Assembly: GCA_964580465.1 (NCBI GenBank)
Contig: CAZOKJ010000030.1
Span: forward strand, 1 to 29,814
Length of the DNA stretch: 29,814 bases
Direction of reading: 5' to 3'
Origin: Taishania sp964580465
GTDB lineage: Bacteria; Bacteroidota; Bacteroidia; Flavobacteriales_D; Crocinitomicaceae
Part shown: positions 22,981 through 29,814 of the stretch, piece after piece
Layout of the letters: each line of letters starts with the position of its first letter
How positions within the stretch are numbered: the first letter of the stretch is position 1
The notes under the pieces: model-generated
The model's input: only the letters and a program-made list of their open reading frames with translations
What the model was told of the DNA's origin: nothing
The model's database searches: none
Made by a program: the position numbers and the translations under genes

Positions 22981-24351
22981 ATGACCAGTGAACTTGATTT
23001 AGGACTTATCTACTTTAATCCCAAGGACATCTTAGTGAGTTTGTTTTTCTTTGTTCTTATTTTGGTACTTACCAACTTTAAAGCCAACGGTATTCAAGAC
23101 AAAGAAGAAGCTAAATTATACCGTTTAAATGTTTATTTTAAGTTACTTCTTTCAACTGTTTTTGCTGCTTTTTTTACCACAATGGTTTACAAAGGAGGAG
23201 ACACGTTTTCTTATTGGCGCACTGCTGAAGTATTGAAAAATTTATTTTATTATGACATCGAAAAGTTTTGGACAGTCATAACAACTCCACCTTCGTGGGA
23301 AACAATGTCAGGATTTTTCAACTACAAAACAGGCTATCCACCGAGCTACATTTATCGAGAAGAAGAATCATTTTTTGTTGCAAAAATCACTTTCTTTTTC
23401 TATTTAGTCACACAAGGAAATTACTTGGCTTCTACGCATTTATTTGCTTTTTTCATGGCCAATGCTTCGTGGAAAGTTTACCTCATTGCCAAAAAATCAG
23501 GTATATTTAATGATCGATTAATGATTATTTTCACATTATTCCTGCCCTCAGTAGCATTCTGGGCATCAGGTGTATCCAAAGACACCATCGTGTTAATTGC
23601 CATCCTAAACATCATCTACATTTTAAATAGATTATTTAAAGAACGAATCGAATTAAAACTAATCATTCTGCTTTTAATTTTCAGTTACGCAACCTACAAA
23701 ATAAGACCTTTCATTCTTGCTGCATCCATTCTTCCGATATCATTAATGATTTTTAGCAGCATGATTAATAAAATCAAAGATTTCACATTATTGAAAAACA
23801 TTGTACGTTTTATTGCATTTATTTCTGTGGGAGTCATTACCATTGTTGCGTTGCGAACGATTGATGTAAACTCAGTCATCATGTCCAACCAAAACGTTGC
23901 GCAAGCCGTTGTTATTCAACAAGATTTTGAAAACAACACAAGTACGTACGGTGGCGAAGCTGGCAAGCGTTATTCGCTCGGAGGAGACCCTAGTACACTA
24001 CCAGGACTTATTGCTCTCATTCCCTCAAGCATCGTAGCAGGAATCTATCGCCCATTCATTTGGGAAGCACTTACTCCATCGCTTATTTTTAATGGATTGG
24101 AAAGCTTGCTATTAATGATGTTGACAGCTAAATTTTTTATCTCTTCTCCTCGGAAACGATTACAAGTCATAAGTAACACCGATATTCTAGTCTTTAGTGT
24201 CGGTTTTATTTTTGTAATTGCCTTTATGACAGGTTTCACCTCTATTTTGTTTGGTGTTTTAGTGCGGTTAAGAGCTCCGTTGCTACCTTTCTTTGGATTG
24301 CTATTAAGCATAGACATGAGAAAAGTTGAACTCAAAAAAGAACAGGAATAA
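22981..24351 (+). CDS. Polytopic membrane protein, probable polysaccharide polymerase type
   Basis: A 456-residue inner-membrane protein with about ten hydrophobic segments. Conserved-looking elements are YKGGDTFSYW (about 70-79) in the first outside loop, LPSVAFWASGVSKDTIVL (about 183-200), YKIRPFIL (about 239-246) and RPFIWEALTPS (about 358-368). An early Asp-rich loop plus the PSxxFWxSGxxKD motif resembles EpsG-, Wzy- and GT-C-like proteins near flippases in Bacteroidota. This is resemblance, not proof. Its stop codon abuts the ATG of the flippase, so they are co-expressed and probably act on the same lipid-linked glycan. The upstream -7 candidate is TATCTTTA (22942-22949). Confidence 0.75.
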   Translation: MTSELDLGLIYFNPKDILVSLFFFVLILVLTNFKANGIQDKEEAKLYRLNVYFKLLLSTVFAAFFTTMVYKGGDTFSYWRTAEVLKNLFYYDIEKFWTVITTPPSWETMSGFFNYKTGYPPSYIYREEESFFVAKITFFFYLVTQGNYLASTHLFAFFMANASWKVYLIAKKSGIFNDRLMIIFTLFLPSVAFWASGVSKDTIVLIAILNIIYILNRLFKERIELKLIILLLIFSYATYKIRPFILAASILPISLMIFSSMINKIKDFTLLKNIVRFIAFISVGVITIVALRTIDVNSVIMSNQNVAQAVVIQQDFENNTSTYGGEAGKRYSLGGDPSTLPGLIALIPSSIVAGIYRPFIWEALTPSLIFNGLESLLLMMLTAKFFISSPRKRLQVISNTDILVFSVGFIFVIAFMTGFTSILFGVLVRLRAPLLPFFGLLLSIDMRKVELKKEQE

Positions 24352-25707
24352 ATGAAGCCGAGTAAAAACATATTAAAAAGTTCATTTTGGTCTGTTGTTG
24401 CCCAAATTCCTGCACATGTTTTTGGTATTTTGGCTGGAGTTTTCATCACTCGACTACTTGGTCCTGAAGGAAAAGGAGTGGTCACCTTGTTTACAACCAA
24501 TACAGATTTATTTGCAACCATTTTTGGGTTTAGTATCATCAATAGCATCATCTATTTTACAGCCAACAAAAGCATTAACCACAAGCGAGTAAAGAAAATA
24601 ATTACACTGCTTCTTTCTAGTACAATTATCCTATCTATTTCCGTTTCTTGCCTTTGGCTAAATACGCAGTTTGATTATTTGTTGTTTTCTGAGGAATTAC
24701 AGGACATTAGCTACTATCTGATGTTCATTATTGGAATTTTTATTATCACATTGAATGCTGTTTTCACTTCTTATTTCCAAGGTTTGAGGTTATTCAATAT
24801 TTCCAACAAAGCACTTATTTTCAATGGATTTATTAGTTTGATTATCTTTTCAGGAATGTTTATTCTTTCAAAAGTAACAACTTACTACTTCTCCATCTTT
24901 TCCATCATTGTTGCTTCGTTGATTATCTTACTTTTAAACACTGTTTACTGGCTTTTTCACTATGCACAGCTGCACAAACATTACACACCTGAAGACACTG
25001 TAATTACTACCACGTGGAAGCAAGATTTAAAAGCCTTTTGGAAATTTACATCTTACAATCACTTAGCAAATAGCTTGATGTTTTTTAATAACAAATTAAT
25101 CATTTGGATTTTCGTTTTTCACCTTGACAATTGGAAGTTAGGAATTTTTTCACTTGGATTGGGATTAGCACAATTGTTGTCCTTCTTCACCAATCCTATT
25201 TCTATTATTTTGGAATCATTTTTAAATTCTCAAGACACCACCAACAAAGAAGCAATTTTTGCCAGAATATTAAGAATACAATTTTCTATGATTTTGCTTA
25301 TTGCTTTAACAGCTTACTTTTTGGCTCCATCTCTCATCCCTTGGATTTATGGTCGGGAATTTTTTGGAGCAGTAAAAGTAATGCAAATCATTAGTTTTGG
25401 CGTGCTATTTTCCAATCAATCTACTTTAATGATTAGTTACTTATTAACCAAACACTGGCTAAAATATTACGTCATTGCGGCAGTTATTGGAATTGTAATC
25501 ACGATAATAGCAGCTCCGATTTTCATTGTTAAATTAGGTACAAATGGAGCAGCACTAATACAAGTATATACTTATGTTGGTATCTACCTCATCTTACTCA
25601 CTTCTATTCGAGCAAAGGAAAAGTTACCTATGAACATCTACATCATTACCAAAGAAGACTGGAAGTTCATAAAACTTCAAATTGCTAAAAGAAGCAACCG
25701 TGATTAA
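24352..25707 (+). CDS. Second MOP-family flippase (Wzx-like)
   Basis: A 451-residue polytopic membrane protein. The N-terminal SSFWSVVAQIPAHVFGILAGVFITRLLGPEGKGVVTLFT is the classic opening of polysaccharide flippases (ITRLLGPEGxG), and about 12 transmembrane segments follow. A late loop, LAPSLIPWIYGREFFGAVKVMQI, matches the family's C-terminal half. The gene starts directly after the preceding stop, indicating translational coupling to the candidate polymerase. It ends by overlapping the convergent menD stop by 3 bases. It differs from the flippase at 14232-15668, so the cell probably builds more than one surface glycan. Confidence 0.92.
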   Translation: MKPSKNILKSSFWSVVAQIPAHVFGILAGVFITRLLGPEGKGVVTLFTTNTDLFATIFGFSIINSIIYFTANKSINHKRVKKIITLLLSSTIILSISVSCLWLNTQFDYLLFSEELQDISYYLMFIIGIFIITLNAVFTSYFQGLRLFNISNKALIFNGFISLIIFSGMFILSKVTTYYFSIFSIIVASLIILLLNTVYWLFHYAQLHKHYTPEDTVITTTWKQDLKAFWKFTSYNHLANSLMFFNNKLIIWIFVFHLDNWKLGIFSLGLGLAQLLSFFTNPISIILESFLNSQDTTNKEAIFARILRIQFSMILLIALTAYFLAPSLIPWIYGREFFGAVKVMQIISFGVLFSNQSTLMISYLLTKHWLKYYVIAAVIGIVITIIAAPIFIVKLGTNGAALIQVYTYVGIYLILLTSIRAKEKLPMNIYIITKEDWKFIKLQIAKRSNRD

Positions 25708-27383
25708 TGTAAATTTTTGAAGAAATCGTCTAATATCAAATGATTAGAAATCGATGCTGTGTGAATTTCCAATACTTTAGCACTTCCGTTTTCATCATAC
25801 GAATAAAATTCATCCATTGCATTCAACAACTCTTCTTCATTACTTGCTGAAAAATAAGTTAATCCAAAACCTTTTACCAATAATTCAGCCTTAAAAGAAT
25901 GTTTTGCATCAAAATAGCGAACGTTTTGTTTCGCATCTCGTGGACCTTTAATGATATTGAAAATACCTCCTCCTCCATTATTCAAAATAATAATGCGCAA
26001 GTTCGGAATGTTGTAATTGTTCCACAAAGCATTGCTATCATAGAAAAACGAAACATCTCCCGTTAACAATACGTGCATAACATCTTTTTTAGCCAATGCA
26101 GCTCCAACGGCAGTTGATGTTGATCCATCAATTCCTGAAGTTCCGCGATTGGAAAAGTAAGTCATACTCGGAATAGGATTAAAAAGTTGACAATAGCGCA
26201 CTATAGAACTATTTCCCATGTGAATATGCGAATGTTCTGGGATGCAATCTAACATTAATTCAATGGCTTTTAAATCAGAAAATGGAGCGGTAAATAAAAA
26301 TTGTTCAGCTTTTGACTGTGCTAAAAAATCACGTTGCTTCCAACTTCCACCATAATTGCTTGGCATTATATCTGATTTCACATCTAATAACTCACGTAAA
26401 AAAGATGATTCGTTCACATGAAATGAATGCGTCAACGCCTCATAAGTGTTCATTTCTGGAAAATCGACACCTACTTTCCAATGGTGTTTCGGTTTGTATT
26501 TTCGCAAATAAGCTTTGATGCGTTTTGAAACAACAGCGCCACCAAAAGTTATCAATACATCTGGAGCGAACGCTACTTCTTGTTCTGGCGTCATTCCTTC
26601 TAAAGAACGATCGATGCAATGCCCCCATTTTAACGAAACTAAATTGGAAGTATTTTCAACTAAAATGGCAAAAGAAGTATCGTCAGCAACCATTTTTAGC
26701 AACTCCTGAAAGTAGGCATTTTTAGGCATTTGTCCCACTAAGATTAATTTTTTCTCAGCTTTAAGTCCTTCTTTTATTAATGCTATTTCTTCCGTTGTCA
26801 ATGAATTAGTTTCTTTTTTCCATTCAATCACAGAGGGCAAATCATCCGATATCGTAGCGGTTTGATACAAAGGCTCTTCTAATGCGATATTGAAATGAAT
26901 TGGGCCTTTACTACCAAGTATCACTTGCCCCAATCCTTGTAAGGTTGTGTTTCTAACCTCATCAATGGGAGTTTCTTCTGTAAAATAAGCTTCAAAATCA
27001 ATATGATTAGCATACACATTGCGTTGAACAATGGTTTGCCCATCACCTTGATTTATCCATTTTTCAGGACGATCAGCCGAGATTACCACCAATGGAACAC
27101 GTTGATAATAAGCTTCTGCAACGGCAGGGTAATAATTTAAAACAGCGCTTCCTGAAGTACAAACAATGCCCACTGGTTTATCCGTTTCTTGCGCCATTCC
27201 CATGCCAATAAAAGCTGCAGAACGTTCATCATGAATTACATAACACTCAATGTGAGGATGCTCATCAAAAGCAATGACCAAAGAAGAATTACGCGAACCA
27301 GGTGAACACACCACTTTTTCCATTCCTGCTTCATAGCAAGCAGAAACGAAAGCTTGAACCATTATTTTATCAGATGAAATCAT
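25704..27383 (-). CDS. menD: MenD, SEPHCHC synthase of menaquinone synthesis
   Basis: A 559-residue thiamine-diphosphate enzyme that joins 2-oxoglutarate (with decarboxylation) to isochorismate, giving SEPHCHC, the first committed step to menaquinone. The N-terminal domain has CSPGSRNSSLVIAF (24-37) and the conserved HDERSAAFIGMGMAQ with the catalytic Glu. The C-terminal ThDP domain has NRGTSGIDGSTSTAVGAAL and GDVSFFYDSNALWNN for the cofactor diphosphate and Mg. Length is normal. No other men genes are visible here. It has its own -7 box 5 nt before the ATG, 35 bases past ribD, so separate transcription is likely. Confidence 0.96.
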   Translation of the reverse strand: MISSDKIMVQAFVSACYEAGMEKVVCSPGSRNSSLVIAFDEHPHIECYVIHDERSAAFIGMGMAQETDKPVGIVCTSGSAVLNYYPAVAEAYYQRVPLVVISADRPEKWINQGDGQTIVQRNVYANHIDFEAYFTEETPIDEVRNTTLQGLGQVILGSKGPIHFNIALEEPLYQTATISDDLPSVIEWKKETNSLTTEEIALIKEGLKAEKKLILVGQMPKNAYFQELLKMVADDTSFAILVENTSNLVSLKWGHCIDRSLEGMTPEQEVAFAPDVLITFGGAVVSKRIKAYLRKYKPKHHWKVGVDFPEMNTYEALTHSFHVNESSFLRELLDVKSDIMPSNYGGSWKQRDFLAQSKAEQFLFTAPFSDLKAIELMLDCIPEHSHIHMGNSSIVRYCQLFNPIPSMTYFSNRGTSGIDGSTSTAVGAALAKKDVMHVLLTGDVSFFYDSNALWNNYNIPNLRIIILNNGGGGIFNIIKGPRDAKQNVRYFDAKHSFKAELLVKGFGLTYFSASNEEELLNAMDEFYSYDENGSAKVLEIHTASISNHLILDDFFKNLH

Positions 27384-27388
27384 AGGTG

Positions 27389-27396
27389 CAAAAGTA
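27389..27396 (-). promoter_or_regulatory. -7 box of menD, predicted leaderless
   Basis: TACTTTTG on the minus strand, 5 nt (CACCT) before the ATG at 27383. The nearest TTG is only 12 nt upstream, so no good -33 element is seen. Confidence 0.4.
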
Positions 27397-27418
27397 CCTA
27401 ATTTATCTCAAAGAAGGA

Positions 27419-28459
27419 TTAGATTTTTGTGTTTTTATAGCAATTCAATCGATCCTTACCCAATTCAGTTGAACGAACGACTGATTCATTTAACAAAGGA
27501 GCTGCTAAACCTTCTAAAAAGACATTTTCACCAATTAACACGCGGGCTTCATCCCATAAATTGGATGCTATGAACTGCTCTAAAATTTGTTTCCCACCTT
27601 CAACAATCACTGACTGAATGTTTTTTTTATGAAGAACAGACATGATTACAGCTAGGTCCATTTTATCCACTTTTATCCATTCGTTGGAACTTTCAATAGC
27701 AGATTTATCGAGGTTAAAAATCAAGGTTTGAGCTTCATCGTTAAACAAATTAGCATTTATTGGTGTCTCTAAATGGCTATCAAGTAAAATTCGAATAGGA
27801 TTCTTACCTTTAAATTCCCGAGTAGTTAAGCTTGGATTATCAACTATGGCTGTATTTTTCCCGACCATAATCGCAGCTTCTTCAGCCCTCCATTGGTGGA
27901 CAACTTTTTTTGTTTCAGGATGTGTAATCCAATAGATTCCTTTTTCATTGTTTGTCCTCAGAGGATCCATAAAACCATCCACGGTTTGCGCCCATTTTAA
28001 AATTATATAGGGTCGTTTTCGTTCATGAAACGTGAAAAATCGTTTATTCAGCTCACGACATTCTTGTTCCATCACACCTACATCAACTTGTATGCTATGC
28101 TCTCTCATGCGCTGAATTCCCTTTCCTGAAACTTCTGAATAAGAGTCCAAACAGCCCACTACAACTCGCTTAAATTGATGTTGCACAATCAAATCTGCAC
28201 ATGGAGGTGTTTTTCCAACGTGTGCACAAGGTTCTAATGAAACATAAATTGTTGCGTCTTTTAATAAAGCCTTGTTTTGAACAGCATTGACAGCGTTGAC
28301 TTCTGCATGAGCTTGACCATATTGCTCGTGGTAACCTTCACCAATAATCTCATCGTTCAGTACAATAACCGCTCCAACCATAGGATTAGGCGCAACATTA
28401 CCCTTGCCTTTTAGAGCTAAATCAATGCAACGTTGTATGTACCATTCATCTGTTTTCAT
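27419..28459 (-). CDS. ribD: RibD, bifunctional deaminase-reductase of riboflavin synthesis
   Basis: A 346-residue two-domain enzyme for steps two and three of riboflavin synthesis. The N-terminal cytidine-deaminase-like domain (about 5-145) binds zinc through His51-Ala-Glu53, Cys78 in EPCAHVGKTPPC, and Cys87. The common PCSHHG variant here reads PCAHVG, but the ligands remain. The C-terminal reductase domain (about 150-340) begins ILKWAQTVDGFM and has the NADPH-binding IVEGGKQILEQF. No other rib genes are nearby. It lies 4 bases downstream of the acyl-CoA reductase gene on the same strand, so the two share a transcript. Confidence 0.95.
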   Translation of the reverse strand: MKTDEWYIQRCIDLALKGKGNVAPNPMVGAVIVLNDEIIGEGYHEQYGQAHAEVNAVNAVQNKALLKDATIYVSLEPCAHVGKTPPCADLIVQHQFKRVVVGCLDSYSEVSGKGIQRMREHSIQVDVGVMEQECRELNKRFFTFHERKRPYIILKWAQTVDGFMDPLRTNNEKGIYWITHPETKKVVHQWRAEEAAIMVGKNTAIVDNPSLTTREFKGKNPIRILLDSHLETPINANLFNDEAQTLIFNLDKSAIESSNEWIKVDKMDLAVIMSVLHKKNIQSVIVEGGKQILEQFIASNLWDEARVLIGENVFLEGLAAPLLNESVVRSTELGKDRLNCYKNTKI

Positions 28460-28463
28460 TCTT

Positions 28464-29507
28464 TTACAGCTGATTCAACCAAAGCATCGTGTCAACATTA
28501 TCCGCATAATCAGTCAAAGTAGGTTGTTGAGTTTGACCAAAAGCAAAATTATCCTTTCCTACGACTACTTGAATTGCTTCTTGATGTTGTTGAATGTAGT
28601 TGGCTACTTCCTCTTCATTTTTGTAAAAATGGTAATGTATCATTGCTAAAGGTGGGTGCAATTCATCACTTTCTCGCAACAATACAAAATTATTATCCAG
28701 CAAAGGCAATTGATTCATTAAATAAACTGCTTTATTATAGTCATAATTGTTACCATATTTAAAATGATTGATTACATCTGAATAAGGAAAAATCCCTTTA
28801 AAGAAGTTGGCAAAATCATACCCTTCAGGTAACAACAAGTGTGAAACATTTCTGCATCCTAGGCCAAAATAAGTGAAAATATCTTTTCCCAAAGCCGTTA
28901 ATTCTTCTTCTGTTTCTGATCCATCTAAAACAGCAATTGAAGTTCTGTTTTTTCTAAAAATATGAGGGTACTTACCAAAATATTGCTCAAAGTACAACAT
29001 AGAATTATTGCTTCCAGTTGCTATAACAGCATCAATTGTACCAATTCTCCCTTCTGAAAGAACAATTCTGTTTGAAAGTTCTGGTTCAAACTTCACTAAC
29101 AGCTGTACCAACGCTGGCAACAATGTTTTATCATCCGAGCTCATTTTGCATATCGCACTATTTCCTGACATCAACACAGACAAGAAATCATGAAAACCAA
29201 CCAAAGGAATGTTTCCCGCCATGATAATTCCAACCTTTTTAGGTTGCTCTGTCCAAGCGTATTGGCTAGTCCAAGCAGATAGTTTTTCTTCTGTCAACCA
29301 AGAAGCAATACCCAAGAAAGCCTCTTTGACTGATTCTTTGGTGAACCAACCATTATATTGAAATTGGCGGTTGATAACAACCTGCAAATGTTCATATTCT
29401 TGCTCTGTAATTCCAATTTCTTCACTTGGAAAATCTTTCCCTTCTCCAAGGGGTTTCATCACCTTGCCTAATTGAGTAAAGGCATCAATTAATTGTTCTC
29501 TTTTCAC
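28464..29507 (-). CDS. LuxC-like acyl-CoA reductase
   Basis: A 347-residue protein of the LuxC branch of the aldehyde dehydrogenase superfamily, which reduces acyl-CoA or acyl-enzyme to fatty aldehyde with NADPH. Visible marks are GIIMAGNIPLVGFHDFLSVL (93-112), ATGSNNSMLYFEQYF (163-177) and the nucleophile Cys218 in YFGLGCRNVSH. At 347 residues it is shorter than LuxC of luminous bacteria (about 480), as in other Bacteroidota copies. No luciferase, luxD or luxE genes are near, so luminescence is not implied; its role here is unknown. The start codon is GTG, with no ATG before residue 17, and a TAATTTTG box 4 nt upstream. It heads the unit with ribD. Confidence 0.88.
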   Translation of the reverse strand: MKREQLIDAFTQLGKVMKPLGEGKDFPSEEIGITEQEYEHLQVVINRQFQYNGWFTKESVKEAFLGIASWLTEEKLSAWTSQYAWTEQPKKVGIIMAGNIPLVGFHDFLSVLMSGNSAICKMSSDDKTLLPALVQLLVKFEPELSNRIVLSEGRIGTIDAVIATGSNNSMLYFEQYFGKYPHIFRKNRTSIAVLDGSETEEELTALGKDIFTYFGLGCRNVSHLLLPEGYDFANFFKGIFPYSDVINHFKYGNNYDYNKAVYLMNQLPLLDNNFVLLRESDELHPPLAMIHYHFYKNEEEVANYIQQHQEAIQVVVGKDNFAFGQTQQPTLTDYADNVDTMLWLNQL

Positions 29508-29511
29508 CTTG

Positions 29512-29519
29512 CAAAATTA
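29512..29519 (-). promoter_or_regulatory. -7 box of the acyl-CoA reductase gene, predicted leaderless
   Basis: TAATTTTG on the minus strand ends 4 nt (CAAG) before the GTG start. No TTG at the right distance upstream. The position supports GTG at 29507 as the true start. Confidence 0.45.
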
Positions 29520-29690
29520 CATATTATTTTGATTGGATGATATCATAACTAAATAGGATTATGACGATACATAAATGAAATCAATAATGTGGATATTATT
29601 TTAAACGCAAATGCAAATTTTACAAACCCGCAATGAGTTAATTTTACATCATTTCAAATTTACAATCTCAACTATTTCGCTTATTCAAAA
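29520..29690. other. AT-rich intergenic region
   Basis: No reading frame of note was found. A minus-strand TAAATTTG box (29655-29662) could be an additional upstream promoter for the acyl-CoA reductase gene. No good plus-strand promoter for the small ORF downstream was seen. Confidence 0.4.
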
Positions 29691-29777
29691 ATGAATACAC
29701 ACAACAATGAACCTACTGATATCAAGCATTTTGTCACAAGTGATGTTAGAGAGAAACATAAATCAAACCATCAATGA
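29691..29777 (+). CDS. Possible 28-residue ORF, leader or small protein
   Basis: ATG to TGA, encoding a hydrophilic peptide (begins MNTHNNEPTDIKHF, rich in His, Asn, Lys and Asp). Its stop overlaps the next ATG as ATGA (29774-29777), the classic arrangement for translational coupling, which is the only reason to list it. No family is recognised and it may be a chance ORF. Confidence 0.25.
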   Translation: MNTHNNEPTDIKHFVTSDVREKHKSNHQ

Positions 29778-29814
29778 CAAAAAACTTTAATGAACCATCT
29801 AAGTTTGAAATACC
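29774..29814 (+). CDS. Possible gene start, cut by the window end
   Basis: An open frame beginning MTKNFNEPSKFEIP runs off the window end. Only 13 complete codons are visible, so the product cannot be named. The ATGA overlap with the small ORF is its main support. Confidence 0.3.
   Translation, partial: MTKNFNEPSKFEI

Noticed and set aside
24045..24551. 168-codon minus-strand frame across the polymerase-like and flippase genes
   Set aside because: It is antisense to two well-supported membrane protein genes and its composition is that of a reversed hydrophobic coding sequence.
28464..29507. Bioluminescence operon
   Set aside because: Only a LuxC-like reductase is present; no luxA, luxB, luxD or luxE, and this reductase family is widespread in non-luminous Bacteroidota.
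1..29814. CRISPR array, tRNA, rRNA, prophage or toxin-antitoxin locus
   Set aside because: No regularly spaced repeats, cloverleaf sequences, phage structural genes, or paired small toxin-antitoxin frames were recognised on either strand.

Overview
The window is low-GC chromosomal DNA from a member of the Bacteroidota, most likely the Flavobacteriales (a Fluviicola/Crocinitomicaceae- or Cryomorphaceae-like genome is plausible; this is inferred from gene content, not tested). The evidence is a SusC-style TonB receptor with an N-terminal carboxypeptidase-regulatory domain paired with a DUF4249 lipoprotein, OmpA/PD40/TPR envelope proteins, many small lipoproteins, a menaquinone gene (menD), and promoters of the Bacteroidota type (TTG-N17-23-TAnnTTTG) rather than sigma70 -35/-10 boxes. 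No tRNA, rRNA, CRISPR array, insertion sequence or phage gene was seen.

Layout. 1-152: an intergenic fold-back repeat. 177-3865 (minus): a WbpM/FlaA1-type sugar dehydratase, a hotdog thioesterase and an alpha/beta hydrolase in one unit, followed by a MarR regulator with its own promoter and candidate operator. 4231-6965 (minus): an OmpA-family envelope protein and two small lipoproteins. 7049-7489 (plus): a lipoprotein with a Rieske-like fold signature that has lost its iron-sulfur ligands. 7541-8241 (minus): a broken lipoprotein gene next to a 100-N scaffold gap (8303-8402) flanked by an exact 55-bp duplication, which looks like an unmerged assembly overlap. 8497-9964: a divergent dps/oxyR oxidative-stress pair. 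9969-14116 (minus): dnaB, a secreted 424-aa protein, a beta-carbonic anhydrase, then rdgB. 14232-15668 (minus): a MOP-family flippase. 15828-17108 (plus): a PLP aminotransferase. 17193-20791 (minus): a SpoU/TrmH methyltransferase, a TonB receptor and a DUF4249 lipoprotein. 21045-22838 (plus): SppA. 22981-25707 (plus): a polytopic membrane protein and a second flippase, a probable polysaccharide assembly pair. 25704-29507 (minus): menD, then a luxC-like acyl-CoA reductase and ribD. The last 300 bases hold a short ORF and the start of a gene that runs off the end.

How the genes work together. Most of the window is housekeeping (replication, nucleotide-pool cleaning, riboflavin, menaquinone, CO2/bicarbonate, stress) mixed with cell-envelope functions (sugar dehydratase, two flippases, a candidate polymerase, outer-membrane receptor and lipoproteins). 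OxyR carries both peroxide-sensing cysteines and is divergent from dps, so regulation of dps by OxyR is the natural reading.

The most interesting signal is not a gene. At least five genes (dehydratase, dnaB, spoU, menD, luxC-like) have a perfect TAnnTTTG box ending only 4-5 nt before the start codon, and oxyR has a near match in the same place. This spacing predicts leaderless mRNAs. I did not find a convincing new multi-gene system.
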